Assembly (NCBI GenBank): GCA_028023455.1
Contig: JAQFVV010006271.1
Coordinates: forward strand, 5,417,048-5,481,047
DNA length: 64,000 nt
Source of the DNA: Epiperipatus broadwayi
Lineage: Eukaryota; Onychophora; Udeonychophora; Euonychophora; Peripatidae
Direction: 5' to 3'
Position 1 is the first letter of the stretch, and each line of letters begins with the position of its first letter. Under the pieces are notes generated by a model. The model worked only from the letters and a program-made list of their open reading frames with translations. It searched no databases and was not told the origin of the DNA. The position numbers and the translations under genes were made by a program. Shown piece after piece: positions 24,383 through 36,998 of this stretch.

Positions 24383-25300
24383 TCAACCATTATCAATCCA
24401 CTGCAGGATGAATGTCTCTCCAAGTTTAATCCATCTTCTCCGATCTTTAGCTTCTCTTCTCCACAACACCCCTGCACATTTTCTTATTTCATCCATCCAT
24501 CTCACATGTGGTCTCTTTCTGGGTCTTTTACAATCTCTTGGAATCCAGTTTAAAATTTCAATTGTCCATCTATTATCATCTCTTCTAGCAATATGTCCAG
24601 CCCAACTCCATTTCAATCTTTTAATTTTTTCAATAAGGTCAGTAACACCTGTTTGTTGTCTTACCCATACATTGCGTTTTCGATCTCTTCTTGTTACTCC
24701 CAACATACACCTCTCTATACTTCTTTGAGTGATCTGAAGTCTCTGTATTGCTCTTCTATTAAGTGTCCAAGTCTCAGATCCATAAGTAAGAACTGGTAAA
24801 ACACATTTGTTAAAAACCATCCTTTTAAAACACATAGGCATATTTCCTTTTAGTATTAAGTTATTTCTACCAAAAGCATTCCAACCAAGTTTAATTCTAT
24901 GATTAATTTCCTCCATTATGTTTCCATCTGTATTAATAATCTGACCAAGGTATTTGTAACTGTTAACTTCTTCTAATTCTTCATAATCAATCTTTATTTT
25001 CATATTTTGAGCAAATCGATTAAACATTACTTTAGTCTTTTTAACATTTATCTTTAGTCCTACTTTTCTACTTTCATCTGTTAACTCCTGCAACATTTCC
25101 TGCAGCTCTGAAGCATTATTTGCAAAAACAACTACATCATCTGTGAAATCTAAATGACTTAAATACTCTCCATTTACTTTCACTCCTTTAGTTTCCCATT
25201 TTAATCCACAAAATACTTCTTGCAACACTGCTGTAAAGAGTTTTGGAGATATGGAGTCACCTTGTCTTACACCCTTCTCAATGTTGATTTTTCCAGTATC
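24383..25300 (-). pseudogene. RTE LINE reverse transcriptase, C-terminal half
   Basis: Reading resumes at about 25300 with NIEKGVRQGDSISPKLF (motif B) and passes into FTDDVVVFA (motif C, both catalytic aspartates present). KINVKKTKVM (motif D) and YKYLGQII (motif E) follow, then the RTE C-terminal domain (TWTLNRRAIQRLQITQRS, W.GHIARRDDNRW, RPHVRWMDEIRK), ending IDNG and a stop at 24383. The last approximately 280 codons are uninterrupted, so this end is the best-preserved part. Confidence 0.9.
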
Positions 25301-25406
25301 ATTATGTATAATTGTTGTGTTGATTTAAAATATTTTAAAATATGACAATATTGGATTATACTTGATGATCAATGCTTTAATCATGAAAAATGTGTTAGAA
25401 TAATTT

Positions 25407-26433
25407 TTAATCAAAAAAAACAAAAAAACCATATTCGTTTGTCCTTTCTATGACTTCTCTCAATACCTGGATATGATCTATTGTACTAAAACCACTTTTA
25501 AATCCAGCTTGTTCTCTTGGTTGGTGGAAATCCAAAGTTCTCTGTAGACGAGTTGTAATTATCTTGGTAAAAATTTTATATAAAACTGATAAAAGGCTGA
25601 TAGGTATGTAATTTCTAATATCTTCTTTATCACCTTTTTTAAATATTAATATTATTACTGCATGCTTCCAATCTTCCGGTACATCTTTATCATTTAGACA
25701 TTTGGTATATAACTTTGCTAAAATTGTTTCTATTTCTTCACCTGCTTCTTTTAATATATCAATTATAATTCCATCATTTCCTGGAGCCTTTCCTTTCTTC
25801 ATACACTTAATTGCATGTCTCACTTCTTCATTTAAGATTCTGGGCAATTCGGAAGATGTAATAGATATAGGAGGTACTTGTTCTTTATTACTATATAATT
25901 CTTGATAAAAATCTTCTACCAATTTCATGATGTCATCTCTCTTTTTAGTAATAATTCCATCTTTTTTTCTTATTGCAGATATAAATTTCCTACCAATACC
26001 AAAATGTTGTTTAACATTTTTGAGACTTTTATTTTCTTCTACAGCTTTCCTTGCTATTTCACAGTTATACTTTCTTATATCATTTTCAACTCTTTTCCGT
26101 ACCATTTTACAAAATTCGAGATATGCAATTCTTTTTAATACATCATTTTTGTATATCTTCATATTCCTTCTTTTCTTCATAAATTCTCTAGTCTCAGTAG
26201 AAATTTTATTAGTCAATTGCTGCTTTTTTCTACCAGCTATGTTTGTTGCAGTTTTTAAAAGTGTATCAGTTATTTTCATATTAATTTCATTCAAATCTGT
26301 ATCATGTTCAAAATCTCCTAACACTTGAAACCTATTTGTAAGTTCTAATTTAAATTCATTAGAATGTTTCTGAAGATTATGAATATCAACTGTAAATATT
26401 GTTTTTCTTAATAATTTTTGTCTCTCTAGTTTT
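25407..26433 (-). pseudogene. RTE LINE reverse transcriptase, N-terminal half
   Basis: Continues the endonuclease after the frameshift. It contains the linker region (LLKTATNIAGRKKQQL), then KGKAPGNDGI (RT motif 0/1), LPEDW-type CLNDKDVPEDWKHAVI, IFKKGDKEDIRNYIPISLL (motif 2, with Ile in place of the usual Arg in NYRPIS) and REQAGFKSGFSTIDHI. It ends abruptly after NEYG, where the motif A aspartate should follow but a run of T/A-rich, stop-filled sequence is found. It supplied the fingers and part of the palm of the polymerase; this copy is inactive. Confidence 0.88.
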
Positions 26434-27170
26434 ACATTAACACGTAACGATGATCACTTCCTGTGTTAAATTTATTAAGAACATTACAATCTTGAAATAT
26501 GTATTTTCTGTTAGTCAAAATATAATCCAATTCTGCTGTACCTTCATTTGGATGCTTCCATGTCCATTTCCTTTTAACATTTTTCTCAAAAAATGAATTC
26601 ATAATATAAAGTTTTTCTTTTTCTGCAAACTCCACAAGTCTATGTCCTCTCTCATTTCTATTACCATAACCAAAATTACCTACAGCAATTTCATCTTTCA
26701 TTTGTCTACCAATTCTAGCATTAAAGTCTCCCATAACAATTTTAAAATGTTGTTTACTCTGATCAAAAGCCTTTTGTACATCCATATAAAAATCTTCTAC
26801 TACTGCATCACTATGAGAACTTGTTGGGGCATAAACCTGAATTATCTGCATTTGGTATCTGCTATTAAGTTGTATAACTAATCTTGCCACTCTGTCCGAT
26901 ACACCATCAATCTCCACAATATTGTTCTTCCACTTTTTATTTATAATGAATCCTACTCCACTTGTATTTCCAATATGTGTGCCTTTATAATAGAGTATAT
27001 GTCCACTTTTTAAATCAATTGTTTCTTCTCCTTTTCTTCTAACTTCACAAAGTCCAATAATGTCCCATTTAATATAAGACAGTTCTTCTTCTAATTCTTG
27101 CAATCTTCCTTCACTTGAAAGTGATCTGCAGTTGTAAGTACCTAAATAAAAGTCGTCATCAAATATATCG
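26432..27170 (-). pseudogene. RTE LINE apurinic endonuclease domain
   Basis: Open for about 245 codons, reading from LGTYNCRSL (start of the EEP/APE fold, about 27147) through IIGLCEVRRKG (metal-binding Glu), VYAPTS, IVMGDFNARIG (catalytic D-N pair), LDYILTNRKY and GSDHRYV (catalytic D-H pair). All hallmark residues of LINE APE endonucleases are intact; they nick target DNA to prime reverse transcription. The frame breaks just after SDHR (near 26440) by a small indel and the polyprotein continues in another frame. The Leu at 27103 is internal; no clear start Met was found, so the 5' end is open or truncated. Confidence 0.88.
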
Positions 27171-28196
27171 TACTGGAATAATTAAAAACTAACTAAATAA
27201 TAATTTTGATATTTAAAGTACTATAAATAATTTAAATTTTTTTTTTTTTTAAAAAAAAAGAGGTTTATTTAATACGGGTATTTTTATTAAATTTATCTGG
27301 CTTCAACAACATCGTAAAATTTTCACCATAACAAAGAAAAGTAAATATTTGGGGGAAAACATTTTTTTTTCTTTATAATGTATCTTGATTATAATTAATC
27401 CTGTAGTTTATTTTAATTATAGTATTAAGGACAATATAATTAAATTATATCTCTAGATGAAAAATATTTAATTACTCTGTTTTTGGATTTCTTTATACGA
27501 CTATAAATAATGGATTCAAATTAAACTTTAGATTATTATTTTATTAGATTGAAAAGAATACAAAAGGACAGATGCCAGTATTATGTTAGTAATATTGAAC
27601 TCATATAGTAAAAAAAGAATGGGTTTTATGTGGTTCAAAAGTGATATGCAAATACTAGACCACTTGTCTGACTGAAGTTTATCAAATTATTAAAGCTGAA
27701 CTGAATTGAGGATGGACATCATTATTGTAACTGTTTATAGTCTGGAACCTGATAATAAAAATCCAACTTATTTAGCGACTCTAGGGCTATGAAAAGAACT
27801 AGAACATTGATTGATTTTAAGATTTCAATGCTATGCTTTATTTATATACTAATTCATAATGCATGAAAAGTACAAATAAAAATAGTTACTGCCAGAGAGT
27901 TGTATATATACTATATAAACATGTAATTTATTTTACCAATATATGGAGCGCAAACAAAAGAAATTGGCTGATAAATATAATATATTGACACATTTTTTAA
28001 AATATTAACTTTTCAGGTATTAAAAATATATTTTCTTTTACTATCTTGATTTGCTTTATTTATAAATAACATTGAAATCAACTGAATAAATTATCCTGCT
28101 AAGGAGAAAATATTGTTAGAGAAAATAAAAGTGCCTAGTTTGTCTCTAGAGAAATAAAACTCTAAAAAGTTTCTTAGCATTACATTTTGTTATTTA
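27171..28196. other. AT-rich non-coding DNA between two RTE copies
   Basis: About 1 kb of AT-rich DNA with a long A/T homopolymer near 27238-27261. No gene or inverted repeat was noticed. It separates two oppositely oriented copies of the same LINE. Confidence 0.5.
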
Positions 28197-29713
28197 GTAC
28201 CTCCAACAAGTATTACATCTTCTGAATTGCCAAGATTTTAAATGAAGAAGTGAGATGAGCAATTAAATTTGTGAAGAAGGAGAAAGCTCCAGGTAATAAT
28301 GGAATTATAATTATATCTGGAAAAAAAGCAGGTGAAGAAATAAAAAAAAATTGGCAAAGTTATATACCAAATATCTAAATGATAAAAATGTACTAGATTA
28401 TTGGACGAATGCAATATTAATATTAATATTTCTAAAAGGTTATAAAGAAAATATTAGAAATGACAGACCTTTCAGTCTTTTATCACTTCTCTACAATTTT
28501 TTTACCAAGATAATTACGACTCGTTTAAAGAGAACTTTGGATTTTAATCAACCATAAGAACAAGCTGGGATTAAAACTAGTTTTAGTACAATGAATCATA
28601 TCCAAATATTGAAAGAAGTTATAGAAAAGATCAATGAATATGAGTTACATTATGCTTTGGATTTGTAGATTATGAAAAGGCATTTAATTCTATAAGCATT
28701 TTTTCAATGATTAAAACATTGAAACATCAAGGTATAGATCCAGGATATTGTCATATTCTGGAGAATATTTATAAAAATACAACAGCAACAATTAGATTAC
28801 ATAATAGGACTTGCAATGTTAACATTGAGAAGGGTATAAGACAGGGTGACACCATGTCTACAAATCTTTTTACAGCAGTGTGATGACAAGTATTTTGTGG
28901 ATTAAAATTGAAAGCTAAAGGAATAAAAGTAAATGGAGATTATTTAAATCATTTACATTTGCAGATGTTGTAGTTGCTTTTGCAAATAATGCTTCAGAAC
29001 TTCAGCAAATGTTGCAAGAGTTATCAGATGAAAGTAAGAAAGTAGGACTAAAGGTAAACAGTTAAAAAAAACTTAGTAAGGTTCAATAGATTTTCTCAAA
29101 TCATGAAAATAAGAATTGATAATGATGAGTTAGAAGACATTAACAACTACAGGTACCTTGACCATATTATTATTACATATGGAAACATAATGGATGAAAT
29201 TAATCATAGCAATAAACTCACTTTTGGTAAAAATGACTTAATATTAAAGAGAAATATGCCTATGTAATTGAGAAGGAAGGTTTTTAATAAATGTGTTGCA
29301 GTTATTACTTATGGATCTGAGACTTGGGCATTTAATAGAAGAGCAATATAGAGACTTCATACCATTCAAAGAAGTGTGGAGAGATGCATGTTTTGAGTAA
29401 CTAGAATAGATGGAAAATGCAATACATGGGTAAAAGAACAAATAGGTGTTACTGACATCATTTGAAAAGATTAAAAAACTGGAGTTGAGATGGTCATATT
29501 TTTAGAAAAAGTGATGGACAATTGAAATCTTAAACTGGATTCCAAGAGATTATAAAAGACTCAGAAAGAGATTACATGTGAGATGGATGGATGGAATAAG
29601 AAAGTCTGTAGGAGTGATGTGGAGAAGAGAGGCTAGTAATCAGAGAAGATGGATTGAACTTGGAGAGACCTTAATCCTGGAGTGGATTAATAATGGTTGG
29701 TGATAATGATGAT
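28197..29713 (+). mobile_element. RTE-clade LINE, 5'-truncated degenerate copy
   Basis: The plus strand repeats the reverse transcriptase half of the 24366-27170 element. It starts at SITSSELP-equivalent sequence (about 28203) and passes KEKAPGNNGIII (28280-28315), KTLKHQGIDPGYCHILENIYKN (in pieces, about 28708-28776), IEKGIRQGDT (28825-28855) and FADVVVAFANN (about 28955-28990, second catalytic Asp of FADD lost). The RTE C-terminal domain follows, ending in GATAATGATGAT about 29700-29713. Stops and indels occur throughout. It keeps the motif A region (FVDYEKAFNS, about 28657-28690) that the other copy has lost. No endonuclease part. Confidence 0.9.
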
Positions 29714-30186
29714 TTAGAACAATTTGGTTTAGATTTAGAAAAATTATAATGGAATGATCACTAATGTTTTTTAATGACATTCCACTCCAGATTTTAAAAA
29801 AATAAGATAGTATTAAAAGTAATTTTAAATGTAAATTAAGATTTAATAATTGTAATTCTTTTATTTTATTTTATTTTTATATTAAAGCAAGCATGTGTGT
29901 GCGCACATATTATAGATGCATTTAACATTCAAACTTTTATATATTATTGACATAAAAAATGATTCATAAATTTAATGATTTTATTATCGCCAAATAAAAT
30001 ATTAATAAAGAATAATGTACAGTGTGTGAACACACGTCATGTATATCTAAAGTCAATTTATGTTTACAATAAAATAAAATAGTTTATATTGGTTTATTAA
30101 TGAATAGAATATTTTATATTATTACATATGCATGTGTGCGCATATGTACGTGTATTTATTTAATATCATTTACAATTTTAATCTGG
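29714..30186. other. AT-rich non-coding DNA, nothing recognised
   Basis: Contains small alternating purine-pyrimidine stretches (GTGTGTGCGCACAT at about 29894, TGTGTGCGCATATG at about 30132) but no gene or repeat family that could be identified. Confidence 0.5.
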
Positions 30187-30680
30187 ATTACATTCAAATA
30201 TCAGCCTTTCAAGCTAATTGTGCATGCACTTTTTGCGAGTGTTAATAATAAATGAATACTTTCCTTTCCAACATGAGATATAGTATTTATGAGGGAATAA
30301 AATGAATCCACTTATTCCTTCAACTCAAATGCTTATATATGAGCAAATCTGAAGTACTGGTAAGGAAATCGTGAGGATAGACCACTCACTTTAAACTACT
30401 AGTTAGAGTGATGTTTAGTAAATTCTAGACATTTTCACCGACGTCATTCATTCAGACATCGTAAATAGTAATTTAAAGTGAGTGGTCTATCCTCATGCTT
30501 TCCTTACCAGTACTTCAGATTTGCTCATATATAAGCATTTGAGTTGAAGGAATAAGTGGATTCATTTTATTCCTTCATAAATACTATATCTCGTGTTGGA
30601 ACGGAAAGTATTCATTTATTATTAACACTCACAAAAAGCACATGCACAATTAGCTTGAAAGGCTGATATTTGAATGTAAT
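30187..30680. repeat. MITE-like palindrome, family A, copy 2
   Basis: Arms of about 212 bp (30187-30398 and 30468-30680) are near-identical inverted copies: the left end ATTACATTCAAATATCAGCC pairs with the right end GGCTGATATTTGAATGTAAT. The spacer is about 70 bp. It shares several blocks with the shorter palindrome at 3921-4254, which makes them one family. No protein is encoded; the transposase source is unknown. Confidence 0.92.
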
Positions 30681-33600
30681 ACAATTGTAAACATAGCGCT
30701 ATATAAAAATAAATGCTTAATTTTAATCTGTGTAAAGTAAAATTCAAATAATTTGTCAGTATAGTTTATTTATATATCTTTGTAAATTTGATTGTTTGAA
30801 TTGCTCAATTTATTAAAATAATATTTACTTGTAAGGCAAAATTAAAATGATATATTTTTGTTATAAAATACTTAACAGACCTTAAATTTCATTATTATTA
30901 TTATTTCTAATTAATAGATATATTAATTGTTGTTGTAAATTATTCCTGTAAAGTTATTTAATACTGGAACAGATTAAGTTTTAGGTGTCGGCATTTTCTC
31001 TTGTTAGCAATCACAGTCCAGAAGATTCTTGCAATTTCAAGTTAGTTTCAGACAATAGTGTTTTTACTATATATGTGTATATAGGTAAAATGTGTGTTGA
31101 TATCCAGAAAATTCTCTGAATAGATTAAAAGTAAAGATCATTTGTAAAATCCATTCATTTCACTTTGTTTCAGGTAAATAATTATTATTTTATTGATGAC
31201 TAATACACTCATGGTATATCAATTATCAGAATCCCAGCATTTTTTATGTTTCTTGTTGTAGATGATTTTAGCACTAAAATATTGATAATTGTTTTTTATA
31301 ATACGCCCCAAGATTGACATTATCTAGAAGATGATTAACTTCAAATTTTACATTGTCACTTAAATCTAATCACAAGAGTTGATGCTTTGGCTATTGGCGA
31401 TTATTGCTAATGATGTCATTTTTATAATTTATATGTTATTTATTCTTTACTTTCAATGTTGATTTTACTAATATTCGTTGATTGTGAAATTTATGGGATG
31501 ATGATATCAACTCTCCATTATTTATTTTACATGCTGTTACAATATTATAAACTCTAGCTTTTGCAGAAGCTTTGTATCAAGACCCCTAAAAAAAAGTTTA
31601 TACAGCTTAATTTTTTTGGTTGTGAAGAAATTGTTGCAAATGCTTTATAGTGCCATAATTTCTACATAAGAGCTGCTGTATCAGCATTTTATCTGTTATA
31701 CAACTGTGAAATAGTTTTGTACAGCTGAAATAGTAAAATCTTTACCTCAAATAAATGTTTAAAATGTTAAGCATCTATAAATTTATTAGATCATTTGTAA
31801 TGCCGATGATAAACAATACAATTTCAAGTTAGTAATGCTAATTTAGGCATAATATAATTATTAAAATGTTTCAAAAAGCTTATATTAATTTTTAAAGTTA
31901 AGAAACCAGGTTCATATTCTATTTTGGTTTCCTGATATCCAAAGCTATAATACTTTTATTTATTTTAATGTTAACATATAATATTCTAGTTAAATATTTT
32001 AGACTAATTTAATTTGAAAGGAATTTAATAAAGCTAGTAATTAAAGTTAGAATTTTAAAGTAATGAATAAATGAATATTGAATGAATGAATGAATGAATG
32101 AATGAATAAATATTATACTTATTTAATGTTATTTATTTTAAAATATTCTCAAAAACAGTTTTTAAATCTATTCTGAAATATTTATTTAAATTTAAATTAG
32201 TAATAAATAAAGGTATTAAATTATATTAATATTTGCTTTATTAAAGATGTAATATAAATTTTAATTATTTAATATTTTTATTTTTATCCTTATGTAGTTT
32301 TTCATTGGTTATTTTTGTTTGCAATCAGAAAGTGTTTTTAATTAATTTCAATGTCAAAAAAACTTAATTTATAGTAAACTTGAACGTTAATTAGATAATT
32401 TTTGATTAACAACCATTCCTGGTGAAAAAATAGGTCAAGGATTTGAACTAATTATGGAAAACAGTTGTAGGTTAAAAGATTAGTAAACAGTCTAGTAAAA
32501 TGGTCATATGATTAATAGTATAAATAAGGTGACACTGCCACCTGATGTCATTTGTCTTCACTCTTCAATTTTCTCATTTTCTTTTCATCACATATTTGTC
32601 TCATTCCATTTGTTTAATTTTTCCAGTTGTATTTTAAATTTTAAAAAGTATAATTTTCTTTAAATTTATTTTTTAAGCTCAGTATGATAGGGTAATTTAA
32701 AACTATCTTGACACACTTATCTGGATTGAAACATCAAAGGAACTGAAATTTTTATACATCCCAGCTTGAGTAGTAACCTTATTAAATTATTATAATGTTT
32801 AGAATATTGTTTTTAAAGTTTACTAAATTGGAACCCTTTGAAAATTATTGTTGTTATGACAATCATGATTAAAAACAATTTCCAATTTTAGAATCCAATT
32901 GAAAGTCTGTGTTATAAATTAAGTTGCCACAGAATATATAATTATCTTATTGGCAAGAATATTACAGAAAATATTAATAATTACTTGCTATTTTCTTTAA
33001 AACATTCTTTTATGTCAAATTGTCCCAAATACATTTACATGAGTAAATAGACTTTAAAATTCAAGATAAGTTATATATATTGATATAATGAATATATTTT
33101 CAGATGTTTAACAATGATTTAAATCTACAAAAAATGTTTATAACAGCATTACTTTATTTATTATGACTATTTCCATTTTCTCTGTCTAAAGAAGAATGAA
33201 ATCATTTTTTCCAGGTGAGGTAATAGTGAAAATCAACATACAATGAATTATTAATAAATATTACAGAAAATTTAAAAATGTTTCTATTGATAAAAATTAG
33301 AATATAAGATCTACTTGCAAAAATGACATTATATTTAATAAATTTAAATGATTTTTCTACATTTTAATTATTATATAATGCCTTCAAAATGTTTAAAACC
33401 TGCAAGTTATTTCTTCCCTCCAAATGTTGCTATGGAAACCACTGGAGTCATGAAGATGATAGTTGAATTAAATATTTTCTCCTGCAAATATTTAATAATG
33501 TTTAATAAATGTTATTTATCAGAAGTACTTTATTATACAATATTCACATTACTATTACAAATTTAGAATAATTTGTATAATGGATTAATTTTAAAACTCA

Positions 33601-34219
33601 GGTACTTGAGAGATATATTTGCTTAGGCCATAAATTTGTCATATACATACTAGCACAATTTTTACAACTTATTAAGGATATCCAAAATAAATTCTTTCTA
33701 TATTTCATAGTTATACTATAGATCTTAATATCTTAGTTATATTATCTTATATAATAGATATATTTACTGTCCACAAGATATTGTTGCCAACATTCTCTTC
33801 CATATTTAAGTTTAATAGAGAATAATTCAAGAAGGAAGCAAAAGGATATTATTTAATTTATATATTTGATGGTAAAAAGGTTGAATTTATTTGTATTATA
33901 GTTTTCATATTATGTTTTATTGATGTTCATATTGTTTTCATGATATATGCTATATTTTGAAGTAGCAGAGGTTAAAGTTCTCAGAATAGTACTTTGTCAG
34001 ATTTACGTATTTTAAAATAGAATGTGTCTCTCTTTTCAAAAGTATGAATAATTTATTTATGTAAGTATATTGCATGCATTAAGCTGAATAAGGAGATGTA
34101 TATTTTAAAAATTTATTTTATGATTATTTTATGCCTCATGTTAATAGATTTATATTTGTCATTAATTATTGTTATTTATCATATTTTACATTTGTTATCT
34201 ATTGTAGATTTATTTTCTC

Positions 34220-34224
<5 letters not shown>
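30681..34224. other. AT-rich non-coding DNA with a (TGAA)n run
   Basis: About 3.5 kb with no convincing gene. A short TGAA tetranucleotide run lies at about 32077-32106. The frame at 33348-33566 has no family motif and is not called. Confidence 0.5.

Positions 34225-34298
<74 letters not shown>
34225..34298. repeat. Long (TA)n microsatellite
   Basis: About 74 bases of uninterrupted TA repeats, the longest in the window. The Tyr/Ile repeat frames over it are artefacts. Confidence 0.97.
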
Positions 34299-34301
<3 letters not shown>

Positions 34302-36337
34302 GTGCTTCTATATGCCAATATATTTAAAGATAATAGTGTGAGTTTTCATTATTTTATTTTATTTTTCAAAAGGGATGATAGCAATGTCTCTCTCACATTA
34401 TTTGTTCTCTTTCTAGCATTTATATGCTCATAGCATATAATTTTAGGGATTGTAGCTTAGGCTCTCTATTTTTTAGGAAATTCCTATTTAGTATTTTATC
34501 TGTGATTTACATTTTTATTATTTTTCATGACTAGTGACAATGTCCTAGATCCTTTATTAGCCCTCAAAACTACATGCATCTCATGAGTTATACCAACATA
34601 CTTTCATTTTCCCTTATTTTATTATTATTGAAGATGAATTTTGTTTGTAGTTATAGTATTTTTAATAAAGCATGTGTAAGATTTTACTATAGCTTTATCT
34701 GGTATTTTAGTTGTTTTATCAAGGTATTGAGGAATTCTACCTTACCTCTATAGCATAATTGGTAGGCTTAAAGTGTAAATAATACATTGTAAATGTTTAA
34801 GTCCTAAATTTGAGCTTTGTTAATTATCAGGACTAAGTACAATAAATAATTAATTTTAAAAAATTTAAAAGTTTATTTTAGGCTTAAATAGACGATATAC
34901 ATCTGTCTTATAATTCCTTCATCACTGGATTGGTAAAATAATAATATTATTATTGAGTATGCTAAATATTCATAAAAGGAACACTACTTAAATGAAGGTT
35001 ATTATCAGTGTATGAATGAATTGATAAATGAGAACTTTGGGTTAAATAAACAATAGAAAATTACTTTAATATGCTGGATTATTTGGCTTAATCCAATGGA
35101 ATTTATTTTTAATAAAATCTGATGTAAATTTTATTTGATTCTGCTGTTAAATTTTGAAGAAGTAACATTGTGAACACTTTTGCTATGTGAACTCAAATAT
35201 GGATTATTTGTAATTTTGTTTTGTCTTTCTGTAAATAAATATTGTTGTTATTATTTAAGAAATTTCTCATAGTTGTTTCTTCATATCATTCCACTCATCA
35301 AACAGAAATCATTCTGCATATTGATTAAAATTTAAATGCTCATAAAATATCATACAATTATTTAAGTGTATTTTCTAAAAGAGTGTATGACATTTACATT
35401 AATAAGAATCACTTTATGAAATTATTTAAGCATTATTATTACATCTAAGAAAATTGTATTCGCTTAATAAAGTATTACAATTGGATTTGTTATTTGGATC
35501 ACTTTAATTAATTTGATTGCATATTTCAAATCACTATATAAGTTTATTTAAAAAAATATTCTCATATTTGAAGATCATGTTAATTATTTTATTATTTAAT
35601 ATTACAAGAACTTAGTTCATATTTAGATGGCTCTTAAATAGATTTATTTTAGTATGTTTAGGATGGCTAGATTATTTTTTATCTTATTCTAAAATTAAGA
35701 GATCATGTTATATTTTATTTAAGTTGATGATATTGTCATAATTATGATAATACATTAGTCTAAGAGATGTGCATATCTTATTTATTTCATTAACTGGAAT
35801 TGCATTCACCATTGAATAATTCTAAAGAATCGGAGTTTATGGAGTCATATTGCCCTGAGATATCTTTATTTAATTTAATGGACAATATTATTAAATTTAT
35901 TACTTTATTTTAATATTACAATTTTTCATTCAAAGATGGATCTTAAGTAGCATAGATTTTTAAAGAACATTTTAAATTATAAGAATTAAATATTTTTATC
36001 TGATTAAAGCAATGGGATGCTTAGAATATCTTTAGAAGATAGATTTAAAAAATGGTAGTTGTATTAGATCTTTGTAGAAAAAAGAGATTTAAATGTAACC
36101 TTAATGGCATATGTTCACAATGTCAAGATTCTTTTACTTGGCTACAGTGAATTGAGATTTCTCCTTCTCATGATTCATTGATAGTATTACTTTGCATTTT
36201 TATTTTATTTTATTGTAATGCTTCCCCGATATATCTTTTTATTGTGGCATATTTTATGAACGCGCTGATCATAGCTTTGTCAAATATTAGCTATCGCGAG
36301 ATGTTTTAGCTTGTATTTTGGGTAGTGTGTCTCTCTC
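34299..36337. other. AT-rich non-coding DNA, nothing recognised
   Basis: About 2 kb without a recognisable gene, RNA or mobile element. Confidence 0.5.
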
Positions 36338-36447
36338 TTATCCTTCATGTTACAATATATATATATATATAGTGTAATGTGTAAGCTCAATATTATCCTT
36401 CATGTTACAATATATATATATATATAGTGTAATGTGCAAGCTCAATA
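36338..36447. repeat. 55-bp tandem duplication
   Basis: TTATCCTTCATGTTACA, a TA run and GTGTAATGTG(T/C)AAGCTCAATA occur twice in a row with a period of 55 bp and only one or two differences, so the duplication is recent. Confidence 0.92.
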
Positions 36448-36998
36448 ACCCACGATTTCACATTTAAATTATTTTATCATATAAATATAGCAATTTAACA
36501 TATATTATGATGATACACAAATTTTTACTAAAGAATTGTAAACATTAAAAAAAATATGTTGTTTTTATAAAATGAATAAAATATTTTATATAAGAATGAT
36601 TAAAATTGAAAGCCTCACTTTAATTTTAAATGATTATTTGTGGGAAAATTTTGCATTTCCAGTAACAAAAGTACTTGTCAAGTATTAAATGTAAAACATA
36701 TATTTTTGTATTATTAGCAGCCAGTGGGAAATAATATTTGTTGCTGTCTAATCAGGAAAATATTAATTTAAAACCAAGACTGAAGTAATAAACTATAACA
36801 AGAATCTCTAAAATTTTAACGTGAAAGAAGCATGTGTTTGAAAAGCACATGAATTGAAGAATGTCCAGGGCAAAGTAAAAAAAATGCTTTAATATTACTT
36901 TTTTATTATTTTTTAAATGTCTGTTAATTTCATATTATTTAACTTTAAATAATAAATCAGTCACATCTATTATTGGTAATGTACAGATATATATATAT
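36448..36998. other. AT-rich non-coding DNA
   Basis: Nothing recognised. It ends in a short TA run (about 36987-36998) into which the LTR element is inserted. Confidence 0.5.

Larger units (their letters stand above)
24366..27170 (-). mobile_element. RTE-clade LINE, nearly full-length copy with frameshifts
   Basis: The minus strand encodes, in order, an AP-type endonuclease (27170-26432), the N-terminal half of the reverse transcriptase (26433-25407) and its C-terminal half with the RTE-type C-terminal domain (about 25300-24383). The 3' end is a short trinucleotide tail (GAT/ATG repeats at 24369-24385 on the minus strand) instead of poly(A), typical of RTE elements. Lesions seen are one frameshift near 26440 and a scrambled, stop-containing segment at about 25240-25410, exactly where RT motif A should be. 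The 5' end is short, so it is likely slightly truncated. A second copy on the opposite strand is at 28197-29713. Confidence 0.9.

Noticed and set aside
24408-26881. Several plus-strand frames of 60-130 codons
   Set aside because: Antisense shadows of the RTE LINE domains on the minus strand.
30360-30400. CTGGTAAGGAAA in the arms of the 30.2-kb palindrome, considered as a ribozyme core
   Set aside because: Does not match CUGANGA and lacks the GAAA box and pairing stems.
34096-34433. Tyr/Ile repeat frames
   Set aside because: Translation of the (TA)n microsatellite.
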